Shown here piece by piece: positions 1 through 10,194 of a stretch of DNA of 64,000 nt. Source of the DNA: Steromphala cineraria (taxonomy: Eukaryota; Mollusca; Gastropoda; Trochida; Trochidae). Location of the stretch: NCBI GenBank assembly GCA_916613615.1, contig OU744734.1:34230801-34294800 (forward strand), in the 5' to 3' direction. Every line of letters begins with the position of its first letter. Position 1 is the first letter of the stretch. Position numbers and translations under genes: made by a program. The notes beneath the pieces were generated by a model that was given only the letters and a program-made list of their open reading frames with translations, searched no databases and was not told the origin of the DNA.

Positions 1-840
1 TACTTCAATACAGTGATTTGAATGCACAAATTGATGAACGGTTATATCTCAATCAGAGTCCTCCGGAAATAAGTCCTATTAATGATTTAAGGTAACATAT
101 ATTACGAAAAACTAAACATTTGGTTGTTATTCACATTATTTAGATGCAATAATCTAATAATATGATACAATAATTGTTAAAATATATTTCTTTTGCCCTA
201 ACTTTGATAAGTTCTAATAAATTTGTCTATAGACGGTATTATGATTTATATACCATTCTACATGGTGACTAATATTCAAACAAATTACTTAATCAGAATT
301 TCCTTGAATCTGGCCATACATTTATACACGATTTACATCATTTCAAATTATCAAAAAACTCCTTCATTTAATTTATCATTGTTGATTTTCTACCGTTTAT
401 TACTGTCCACTTTTTTATCATCGCGGAAATACTTACATTGTATCTAATTACTTTGTGAATTTTGATGTTGATTATTCATTGTTTTTTGTCACATCTAAAG
501 GAGCGGCACTGAAATGTGCTCAAAGCTTGTTGTGCCGATCCATATTTATGTAAAAAAATCATAGATATCTAAAATATTTCTTTGTTTCTTAGCAATGATT
601 ACATATTCACTGGAATTCAATCTTTGAGATCTCTTTGTCTGATAGCCCAATCACTTGTTCATTCGTAATGGCACCTTTGACATCAAAGAATGCAGCTATT
701 CGCCTTCAACAACAATAAAATGTTCGTTGATATGTGTTTGTTTGACATTATCATTTGTTATGCTTTCTTTTGCATGGTGATATATAACAATTTCAGCATG
801 TATTGATATGTACAGATATGAAACAGATTCGATACCAGAG
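1..840. other. AT-rich non-coding stretch, nothing recognised
   Basis: No gene, RNA or repeat that I can support. The only ORF here (223-447, 74 codons) has a low-complexity hydrophobic composition typical of chance ORFs in AT-rich DNA, and nothing around it suggests coding. Confidence 0.5.
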
Positions 841-904
841 TAATTAATGTCAACTAAAATAGAAGCAGGATACTAAAAATGTCCAAATGTTTAAAGAGGA
901 TTAA
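841..904 (+). repeat. Left part of split repeat copy A
   Basis: This segment matches about 7995-8067 in the same order: a shared ATTAATGTcAACT block, then GATAC-aaaa, then GTTTAAAGAGGATTAA. Copy A stops matching exactly at the TTAA at 901-904 and resumes at the TTAA at 4049-4052. It is therefore the left flank of an insertion, and 8064-8067 is the unoccupied site. Seen by direct comparison of the two stretches. Confidence 0.7.
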
Positions 905-1342
905 AGGGGAACTAGTACTTCGAGGCTTTCACACCTAATTGACCAGCAGTTACGTAATGCCATAGCCGAGGAAAGAGGTCACGTGAGACGGACTAGGCGC
1001 TGGCCAAACGAGGTGCGGTCATTGTGACCGGGGAATTCCCCTTTATGACATGCGGTCGTTGATTGGCTGAATCATTATCTTGTTCCTATCGAGCAATGAG
1101 CTGTTTTGTCTTAGAAAAATGTTTTCGAATCTAAAATGACCCAGCGGAATAGAATTGAACAGTCATTATGTTTTATCAGATGAAACAATATTAACACTCA
1201 TTGTCGTGTAGCTTCAGATTTTCAAATTCTGCATAGTATAGTTTTGTAACCAAAATGTTTTATACAATCTTCATTTATGCTTAAGTAACATCACAACAGT
1301 ACAGTATTGAATAAGTTGGTTTAAACATATATATGCATGTTA

Positions 1343-2717
1343 AGGTGATCGGAAAAAAAGTAACAGGACAAAAAGTAATGTTAATCATACATGAAATAGG
1401 ATACGCAAACAACCAATAGGCTTATTCAAATGCGTGTCCTTCAGAAAACCGAGATAATTTGCGGATAATAAAATCATATCGATGAACACAATCCGTACAT
1501 AGGTAACAATTTGAAAAATAGTTTTTAAAGAGTTCACTCATTTTAGAATAATAATCGGTCTTGAATAACTTCAACAAAATATACTTGTTTTGAACTGGCA
1601 GAATCCTCTTCTTACATGTGAGTGCACCCGTTCAATTGTGTAGTTTTTTAAGATAACAGAATAAATAGCTATTATCCTACGACTATGTTCTAATATTCTG
1701 GCTGCAGCCTCAGATAAAAAAATAAATCAAAGTTAAGTCAAGAGAGTCTATTACACACTTTTGATAAATTGGTGTAATAGTTAAATGTTACTGTTTTCCA
1801 AGATAGTCAGATAGATAGTTGCCGAATAAAATCATCCTTATGTCAAATCAAACTTCAATACTAGGCATACCCAGCAACATCTGCAAACTTATTACGTACC
1901 AAAAATTAAAACATTCACTCATATAATTATCTTCGTGAGTTTATCATGAGGTAATGGACAAATTTTTAGAGTTCAATATCACATGCAAAGTCGATGAAAA
2001 ATGTCCGTTGAGAATAAAAGATTGATTATAAGATTATAGGTAAAAAAGTACCAGAAAAAAAGTCCTCAGGAAAAAGTCATTTTATCGTAAAAACAGATTA
2101 CATTGATCTTGACATCAAAGTTTTTGTAAAGAATGCATCCTTGAGTATTAATAATTGAAAACTATGTTTGTTTTAACTGAGAAAGTAATCTTTGCAATTG
2201 ATATTGTAAAGAAAGTATGAAATGTTTATGTATAATGACTTTAAATACATGGATTAAATTATTAAATTTAACCAAGAAGGATGTTACGATAACTAATTAA
2301 GGATTAAAATTGAGAGCTTATAATTGTATTTAAGAACTCAACGACTTGAATGTGTGACTTTAGCTGACTGGATCAAAGCAGTTCTGCATTGTCATGTGAG
2401 TTTAGCCTAGTTAATCAAAGAAGGCTACTCTATCAGGAGATGCGAGAACTAACAATGTTTGCGAAGGGTGGAACACCACCCAAGTGCCTGGCGAACCATC
2501 GATTGGTTCAAAAATGATAAATTTGTTGATGTTATGTTGAAATATTAATGTGATTCAGAAATGTCACAAATATCACGATATCATACATGTATGTTGAATC
2601 ATATACAAAGTACATGTAAATAAACTTTTTAATGAAAATCTTTGGGTTTTACAAATAGGACTTTTTTCCTAGGCAAAATTAGGACTTTTTACCGGGACTT
2701 TTTTTTACCGAACACCT
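1343..2717. mobile_element. Nested inverted-repeat element with AAAAAGT-rich ends
   Basis: The left end, AGGTGATCGG followed by runs of A with AGTAACAGGAC, is matched in reverse complement by the right end (2680-2717), which reads inward from the 3' side as AGGTGTTCGG then AAAAAGTCCCGG. A third diverged copy of the same terminus, in left-end orientation, lies inside at about 2037-2080, suggesting a nested or partially duplicated copy. There is no ORF of note and no clear target-site duplication. Family unknown. Confidence 0.6.
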
Positions 2718-3082
2718 ATTATAACCTTTCATAAAGATTTCTATATGAATGTGCGTTGCTGTTGTTAAATTGAATTAAGATTTAATCTTTGTCTAAATGT
2801 TTCAAATAGATCAAATATTTATCATCTTTCTTTAACAGGTATCATAAACAGTAATGTCTCCTCGGATTTCAGGCAGTGAAATAAACAGGATTATTTATAC
2901 TTGTTTAATTGTGAGGATAATAAAATACATCGCTGATATTTGTAATCACTGTACTCACACCCAATACATTGATAAAATATACATCTCGTTAGTACCACCT
3001 TATCTATCTCTGTAATTTTCTTTTATGACGAACGGACACCTGTCATTTTATAGGTTGTGTATCTATAGCAATGAAAGTGCGA

Positions 3083-3315
3083 AATGTCTAGTCGTATGAC
3101 GTAAACAGTGACATAACTGTCCGGGCACTAACTAACTTGTCATCACAATAGGCGACAGATTGTCTGGCCTAGTGACCAACGAATTTGTACATAACAGTGA
3201 CCGCCGACTGTCTTGGTATCTTACTGCAGACCGAATGTCTAGACTAGTGACTAACGTATTCCTACATGGCAGTGACCGCCAATTGTCCTGGCACCTTTCT
3301 GCAGACAAAATGTTA
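3083..3315. repeat. Tandem repeat, about 75 bp x 3
   Basis: Two good units (about 3165-3238 and 3239-3315) share GTCTrgacTAGTGAC, ACATrrCAGTGACCGCC and CTGCAGAC. A third, degenerate unit precedes them from about 3083. The ORFs found here on both strands (for example 3160-3471) only reflect the repeat periodicity, so I do not call them genes. Confidence 0.7.
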
Positions 3316-3505
3316 ACCAATGATATTGAAGAATATAATCCGACCAATGAAAAGAAGAAAAAGAATGTAAATTTATTTCATAGGACTCCCCTTCATCACT
3401 ATATGTTAAACCTTGATGGAGCATGTATGATGTTAACAAATGCAGCGGATCTTATACATGGATACTTCTAGCAGGTATGTTTTTTCTTGTTCATACGAGG
3501 AAATA

Positions 3506-3523
3506 CCCCCCCCCCCCCCCCCC
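3506..3523 (+). repeat. Homopolymer C tract (18 nt)
   Basis: An uninterrupted run of cytosines, read directly. Its length is prone to sequencing error. Confidence 0.95.
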
Positions 3524-4048
3524 ATTCAATATTTCGTAAAAATATATGATAAGATGAAAGAAGCAACCATACCTTTGTGTAGGTTTATTCGTAGAGGAAA
3601 CGGGTTCGTAGATGTGATTTTTACAGGTTCGTAATGAAAAACAGTTTCGTTTAGAGTGACAAATTGTGAAATAAGTTCATATAAGCAATAAATTATCATT
3701 GTAAATGATAGTATACATATTCAAAGGAGAATAATTGTACATCCAATGTATTAATACGATCGATGTAAAGTCTTGTATAAATAAACTGAGTAGATACTTT
3801 GTATATATTACATCAAAGTATATAACATATATTCGCATTATTAAATGAAAATTTGAAGACCTCTACGAAGCTTTTTTCCCTGAAAAAATCGGTCTCTACG
3901 AAACCGCTTGTTCCCCATACCATGCTAGACTAGGTTGCTGCGCAGTTAAAATAGCGCAGAGTAGGCAGCGCGCTGATCGAGATTTACGACCCTCTCGGGG
4001 CCTCGATAATAAAACACTGGAAGTGAAAAATTGAAGTTGGAGACCCCT

Positions 4049-4240
4049 TTAAATCTTGTTGATGTGAAAGCTTTTAAATGACAATACAACAAAGAAGGGG
4101 ACATAGAAATGAATTTAATCATCAATCTCTCACATTGTTTAGGTATAACTAACGGAACTATTATTATTTAGCCATAATATTGTGGATACATCTTTAGCAG
4201 TGAAATTGGGCCGTTAGATATTCTCAGATTTCAAGATTTT
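4049..4240 (+). repeat. Right part of split repeat copy A
   Basis: Continues the repeat begun at 841-904. It shares ATCTTGTTGATGTGAAAGC, AAATGAAT, ATAACTAACGraACTAT, AGCCAT and GTTAGATAtT with 8064-8250. At 4215-4235 it reads GTTAGATATTCTCAGA without interruption. In copy B the same point holds the LINE at 8251-9482, so this copy is the empty site for that LINE. Confidence 0.7.
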
Positions 4241-7200
4241 AAAATGATAGAATATTCTACAACATCAGTATGAAATTGAAAGCTAGAAAAAAAACTTCGT
4301 GGTAGCAACATTAATTTGAAATAAGAAAGAAGGGTCTTGTACTGGACAGTAATTACAAGTTGTCAAGCTGAAGCAGGATGTGCAAAACGTGACTGTAAAA
4401 CCAATGGAACACAACAGATACAATTTCCTTTTAAATTGTCTCTAAAATAGTTCAGCTGGATTTTTACAATGGTTCCTTCCAATACACGACACAAATGCTT
4501 TGGAAGATATTCAGAAAACATTTGTTGTCTGTTTGCGATTTTGCATTAATTGGATGAATTATCAATCTCAAAATAGTTTGAAATATTTTAAAATAAAATC
4601 AGCTTGCGTACACAGTTATGAAAGCGATCTTGTGTAATGTTATTCTTAGGAAACCCTAGAACGGTAGACATTAAAAGTTGCTAAGTTAACTAAGTACAAT
4701 ATCACTTATTTGTTTCTACATAGTTGGGCATGCTTAGTGTATTTGATGAGAAAACTGTAAACGTATGCCCACTACTGAATCAAATCCCTATTAGGAATGT
4801 TAGTGGTAATCATTTTCTCTCATACTGAGAAGGTAAGAATCAATCTGTTGAGACCATTCATATGCTGTAAGACCAAAGAATGTTCAATAGTTAAATAAAT
4901 GAAGAAGTTTATTCCCTGGTTTCACTGCAATACATAGCATCTATAGTGTTGCAGGCTTTCTCCCTGCAATAGAACTAGCAGCCGTGATCTAAGTGAAATA
5001 CTCTTGAAAGAGTAGAAAAACCCAAAACCACCTCACCTCTCTCTCTTGCATGCAAGCAAATGTCATGTAACAATTGATAATATCCATTGCCCATTACGTA
5101 TAATAGTGCTATTATGCTGTTAATATCCAGACAATAGATACATCAATGTTCTTTTGTGTCTGCTCAATCACTGAAACTGCAGTATATAATGATGACACGA
5201 TGTTGAAAAGATTGTTGATTGCACTATTACGTATGCAAGTTTGAAATGCAAGTATTAAGAATTGATCAATGTGGCATTTGAAATGTCATTGATCCCGAAT
5301 GGTTTTTAAGAGTGTAAACGTTTTTACCGTTAAAAGTATTCTCAATAATTTTTATGAAAAGTTGTATTCTGAGCAGATAAATTAGTTATACACCAGCACG
5401 TTGGAAGACTGCTTAAATTTTTTTTAATTTTTAACAAAAAGAACTTAACTAAAGGTGTATGATATTTTAGACTATCTAAAGGAGAGGCTATCAGTTATTC
5501 AATTTGTGTCAATTTTATCAATCACATTCTACTTTACTTCTTGAGTTAGATCATCGAACTATTGTTAACTTTATAATGAAAACTTGTAAAACCATCTTAA
5601 ATTTTCATTCTTGAATAATAAAAGACCTATTTCGTTCACGTTTAAATGTTCTTTAATGATTCAGTTCAATGATTTGTTCCTAAAGGATTACTTTTTACAG
5701 TATTTGTGCCAAGGTTTCGATCAGAGAAAAATTCACAAGTTCACATCGTTACCATCAGATATACATTTTCTGAATTCTGAATACATGCTTTCACATTTTT
5801 CGAAATATTGTTCGGATAACAATACATGATGAGATGAACATACAGCTTGTGTCATACAATGATGTTAGTGCACCTAGCATATATCAACAACGAAAGCATG
5901 ATCACCTGCTTATTATTTAAGTGACGGAAAAAGCCTCACTAAATCAGTCATTGGTTTTTGCTATCAGAACAAATATATTTGAACCAGCTTAGGATTTTTG
6001 CTGGACATTGTAAGATACATCACAAAGAAGTAGATATAGTTGAAGATAAACAATTTAAAAAATGTTCACAATCATTGTGCAAAACATTTTTGTTGGAAAT
6101 AATTACGCCAATTTTGAACATGAGACATGCATTTCAACTGCAAAACACCTAATCGTGCTGACATTATTAGAGATTAACATCCTGAAAGAACGGACATAAA
6201 GTTATGAAGTCTTTAGTAACAAGGCCATTATGAGCAACAGGAGAATACACAAATTGGTCACATACATCATTACCTTAATAACTGGACACATTAATCAGTT
6301 AGGGTGTGTATTACCATGGGAAATAGCTGTGACAACTCTTTGAAGTACCAAACCAAAAAACAATCATAGCATTTGTAGCAAAACATTGGAATTATAGTGT
6401 CCTTAAGCTTCTGCTTTTGCATATTATTTGTAAAATAAAGCGATTCCGTTCAAAAGAAATGTTGCTGTTAAAGATGTTACAATATTACGATATATGATAA
6501 ATATTGACAATATTAATCTTCTCATTTATATGCTGATGGTTAAAAGTATTTTTGGTTTAAGATATTTCTCTTTGGTATATTTTAATAAAATATTGCCTAA
6601 TGCCTAAGTGCATATATATATATCACCTTGAACTGTTAGAACATTTGAAATTGATCACCTAATATCAGAATTGATGTATGTAAAAGTGACTTTTCAAAGT
6701 TGTGTCAATCTAGGTTAAAGTAAATGATCTTACTGAAACTATTTCCATTAGAAATATGATTTGGACAGAAAAGATTTATTTTAGAAATTTTAATTTAACT
6801 GACACAAAGAAAATAAATTGACCAAAAGCCAAATTTGACATTGAAAATTATCTTTTAGGAGTAGGATTTGGGATAAGGTTAAAGGTCAAGATTAATTCAA
6901 TATCAGTTTTTAGGAACGGTCCAAAAGTTTCGTTGTAAAGGTTGGAGACCAAATTCTTTGAAGATCAGTAAATGTATTAGGTTTCCCTTACAGCTCATTT
7001 AACCGATTGACAGAAACATCAATATCCTCATTGCGTGCAAACGGTGAACATCTTTAACTGAATAGGCCTACAGTCCATTGTCTACTTGTGATAACAACAT
7101 GTATACGTGTTTAATATATATATGTGCCTTACTGCAAATGGTAGATATTGATCATTTGAATTGAACTTGTTTATCACCTTTTTTTACAAAATAGTTTTCT

Positions 7201-7545
7201 CCGATTGTAAACTTTAGACAACTCTTGATACTTTCTAATTTGCTTGTTAGTTAGTTAGACTTCCCAGACATTTTCGATTAAGATAAAAGGATTTTCTTAC
7301 TGCTTCATTGCCGATTTAATTAATGATTTTACCAGAGACAGTCTTATTAGAAACAATGAAATTGAAGTATCTGTTGGTATAAACAAAATAAAGAAAACAA
7401 TGCTCTTTAACAAACTCTATCCTATCATTGCCATCAAGTAAATAACAAGATATAGGTCTTAAAACAACATGAACATTAAATAGTAAACAATTGCATATTT
7501 GTATCTATATAAGTTATATAAGTATCATTAGAAAAGTTTCAAGGA
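4241..7545. other. Non-coding, no gene recognised
   Basis: AT-rich DNA with many stops in all frames. The short ORFs at 5611-5829 and 5958-6152 match no family I know and have no supporting splice or promoter context. A stretch at about 4800-4890 (GGTAAGAATC...GAGACCATTC...GACCAAAG) weakly resembles 40495-40550 in the 40 kb duplication and may be a further fragment of that repeat. I see nothing else. Confidence 0.5.
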
Positions 7546-7549
7546 ATTC

Positions 7550-7900
7550 GTACTGTTGCAGATAGCTTGATCCCTTTGGCACTTTGTCCTGTGCATAGCT
7601 CAGGTCGACCGCCATCAGAGTAGTTCAGCAACATCGCCAGATGGGTGGGTGACCCAAGACTGAATGAGAGTTTGAATGATGATCCCCTGCCCATCAACTA
7701 ACCATGAGGTGAATGACTTGGGCAAGTGCCTTAACCGAAAATGAGCTCCTGCCCACCCAGCGAGGCAAATGGGTACCTGGTAAAGTTGTATTGGAGGTGA
7801 CCCTTGAGCGACAACATATCAGCCCTGGTAAGATCACGAACATGGAGTATAGAGCGCTTTCGGTCAATGAAATGGAGATTCTGTGCTTCATAAAATCTAT
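7550..7900. repeat. SINE-like interspersed repeat (copy 1)
   Basis: More GC-rich than its surroundings. It includes a block at about 7713-7785 (TTGGGCAAGTGCCTT, CCCACCCAGC, AAATGGGTACCTGG) that appears reverse-complemented at about 53880-53945 (GGTACCCATTT, AGCTGGGTGG, AAGTGCCTTGCCCA). Two dispersed copies in opposite orientation indicate an interspersed repeat, probably a SINE or a conserved LINE tail. The 65-66 codon ORFs on both strands are by-products. Confidence 0.55.
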
Positions 7901-7994
7901 CCATTATTTTTAGTATTATTATCCCTACTATAACAAGTCAAGCAGGAACTGATATCTAATTAAGTTATGAAAAAGATTGTATACCACATTTGAT

Positions 7995-8250
7995 CATGTC
8001 GACAATTAATGTGTCAACTGACACATAAACTCGATACCAAAACTATGTAAGGTTTAAAGAGGATTAAATCTTGTTGATGTGAAAGCATTTTTATCATCTA
8101 GTGCAACGAACAAGGTTACAAAGAAATGAATGCTAAACATCCACCACTAACTGGTCACTATTTGAGAATAACTAACGAAACTATAAACATTTAAGCCATG
8201 ATAACATTGTGGATGCAAATAAAGCTGAACTATAGGGCTGTTAGATATTT
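7995..8250 (+). repeat. Repeat copy B, intact at the TTAA site
   Basis: Paralogue of 841-904 plus 4049-4225. The TTAA at 8064-8067 is the unoccupied target of the 905-4048 insertion. The copy ends at GTTAGATATT (8240-8249), where the LINE begins, and its continuation CTCAGACTTTCAG appears right after the LINE at 9488-9500. Confidence 0.7.
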
Positions 8251-9482
8251 AAACATGGAAGTCAGCTATCAAGACATGAACATTTGTATTTTAAGAGAGA
8301 AAAAAATTGAAACTACAGGTTTCTATAAATATCTTGGTGTTTACTTCAGCAGAAACCTGTCATGGCATAAACATACAAACCAAGCTGCAGTACAAGCAAA
8401 AAAAGTTCTCATAACTATGTACAAGAATCTGAAAAGTTTAGGAAACACTTCATATCAATCCTTGTTTAAAATATTTGATTTAAAGATACTCCCCATCCTT
8501 TCATATGGATCAGAAGTATGGGGCTTACAACACTTTGATACAATAGAAAAGATTCATCTATATGCCTGTAAAAAGTATTTAGGTGTTAAGATTAACACAT
8601 CTAGTCTGATGATATATGGAGAATGTGGAAGATTTCCTTTATATATACATTCGACTTTAAAAGTCATTAAGTATTGGCTAAGACTCATTGACATGCCATC
8701 ATACAGATTGCCCAAAAAAGTTTATAACATGATGATAATGTTTGATAATAATGGTAAAAAAAATTGGGTGACCGGTGTAAGAGAATTACTTTTTAACTGT
8801 GGTTTTGGACATGTATGGAAGGACCAAAATGTATATTCAAATGTATATTCAAAAGATGTTTTTATACTCTCATTATCTCAGAGATTGAAAGTTATTTATG
8901 TGCAGACATGGACAGCAAATGTTTTTATTACAAAATGTTTAAATCTGAAATAATAATTGAAGATTATTTATCAAAGATTACTGTTAAAAAATTTCGAATA
9001 GCTCTTTCACGTTTTAGATGTTCCTCACATGATCTTTTTATTGAGACGGGACGCTATAATATGAAGATTCCTCGTGAAGAAAGATTATGTAATCTCTGTC
9101 ATTTGAACTTAATAGAAGACGAATATCCCTTTTTGCTTATATGCCCTGTGTACTTAAACTTAGAGCAAAATATATAAAAGAATATTATTTCAGATATCCT
9201 AACATAATGAAATTTAATGCACTACTTTCAAACTCAAATTGTAATATTCTACAAAATGTTGCTATGTACATTTACTATGCCTCCTTGCACAGACAAAATA
9301 TCATGAAGTAATTTATATCTGTATTAATGACATATGTGATGAGTTAGATAGTATGTTATATGACTTAAGGAAATTATATGATGCTATATGACATAATTGT
9401 ACAAATCTGTAAATATTGTATTTATCAATTGTACTATAGGCCTGTGGCCTTTAAGTATTGAATAAAGATTGAATATAGATTG
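8251..9482 (+). mobile_element. 5'-truncated non-LTR retrotransposon (LINE)
   Basis: A 1.2 kb LINE insertion bounded on the left by host repeat ending GTTAGATATT and on the right by GAATATCTCAGA. It carries only the last third of the polymerase ORF, then a 3' untranslated region with TATAGGCCTGTGGCCTTTAA. The tail is AATAAAGATTGAATATAG in short direct repeats, as LINEs that end in a simple-repeat tail usually have. Severe 5' truncation is typical of target-primed reverse transcription. The clade (CR1/Jockey-like) is an inference from the C-terminal protein pattern. Confidence 0.8.
8255..9174 (+). pseudogene. LINE polymerase C-terminal fragment, frameshifted
   Basis: The LINE-encoded part starts near the Met codon at 8255. 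The frame opened at 8198 begins in host repeat. The first segment has the post-catalytic pattern of LINE reverse transcriptases: FYKYLGVYFS, then LKILPILSYGSEVWG, the usual 'YLGV...PIL.YGSEVWG' region downstream of the active site. The reading then shifts frame around 8900-8920 into the frame of 8815-9177, where KKFRIALSRFR, IETGR, and a C-terminal Cys pair CNLC (codons at about 9088-9099) followed by a distal Cys (LLICP) mark the usual zinc-binding tail. The His normally preceding FLL is Pro here (EDEYPFLL). The catalytic palm and any endonuclease are absent. With truncation, frameshift and a lost ligand, this is a dead copy. Confidence 0.85.
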
Positions 9483-9649
9483 AATATCTCAGACTTTCAG
9501 AATTATGCTCAGAAATTTATTCATTATTTTTTAATAATCATTAAAAATTGATTTTTGAAAAAGTAAAATGGGACTTACATAATTTATCATGAACTGCGAA
9601 CAATAGATTGATATTAGTCAATAGTATTCAATATTTGGTAGTCATTTAC

Positions 9650-10020
9650 TCTTTTCTTTATGATTTAAATGATTCAAAGATAATGAAGGATGTATGGATA
9701 TTCATGTTTATCATCCGAACATTAACATAGGACTTATATGGTTGTTTTCTCACTTCAACTAATCTATATCTCAGATTGTTGTAACACACAAACGAACTAC
9801 ATTGTGCCAAGTTGCAATGCCTGTACTTTTGGGAAATATGATTATCTTATTGAGTTTGTATTGTTAACTCTTTTCTTCAGGATTTGATTATTTTAATGAT
9901 TCAAAGATAATTAAGGATGTATGGATATTCTTGTTTATAATCCGAACATTAATGTACGTCTTTAAGAGGTTGTTTTCCTATTCCAAATCATCTACTTCAG
10001 ATTGTTTTTACAAACAGGAA
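9650..10020. repeat. Direct duplication, about 227 bp period x 2
   Basis: GATTCAAAGATAAT-AAGGATGTATGGATATTC occurs at about 9671 and 9898, each followed by TCCGAACATTAA, then GGTTGTTTTC, then CAGATTGTT. No coding potential. Confidence 0.75.
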
Positions 10021-10194
10021 GTGAATCTTTTGTTAAATCATGGAATACCCATTATCAATGCATTACTTATATTGACGAAGTATTAATAATTGATGAAATG
10101 AGTTCAAAGAAAACCATGATGCATTGTTTAAAACTTTATTTTGACCAAAAAAACGGCATTATGAATCAGCGTTTTTAATATCTTAAATACAAAA

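Larger units (their letters stand above)
901..4052. mobile_element. TTAA-flanked 3.1 kb non-autonomous insertion
   Basis: The insertion (905-4048) lies between two TTAA copies (901-904, 4049-4052). Its ends are AGGGGAAC... and ...GAGACCCCT, so only AGGGG is a clear terminal inverted repeat. The paralogous stretch at 8051-8075 reads GAGGATTAAATCTTG without it, giving a filled/empty pair with a clean TTAA duplication. TTAA targeting is the hallmark of piggyBac-type elements, but no transposase ORF is visible. A GGGGAATTCCCCTTTA palindromic segment at 1028-1047 could be the end of a smaller element (about 903-1048), so the 3.1 kb may be composite. Confidence 0.6.

Noticed and set aside
3160..3471. 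103-codon ORF with repeated SRLVTN-LSW peptide
   Set aside because: The peptide repeat follows a roughly 75-bp DNA tandem repeat and overlaps ORFs on the other strand; no sign of coding selection.
7694..7913. ORFs on both strands
   Set aside because: They lie wholly inside an interspersed SINE-like repeat also found at 53.8 kb.
8198..8254. LINE ORF start at 8198
   Set aside because: The first 19 codons come from host repeat present without the LINE at 4.2 kb, so the ATG at 8198 is not the element's start.
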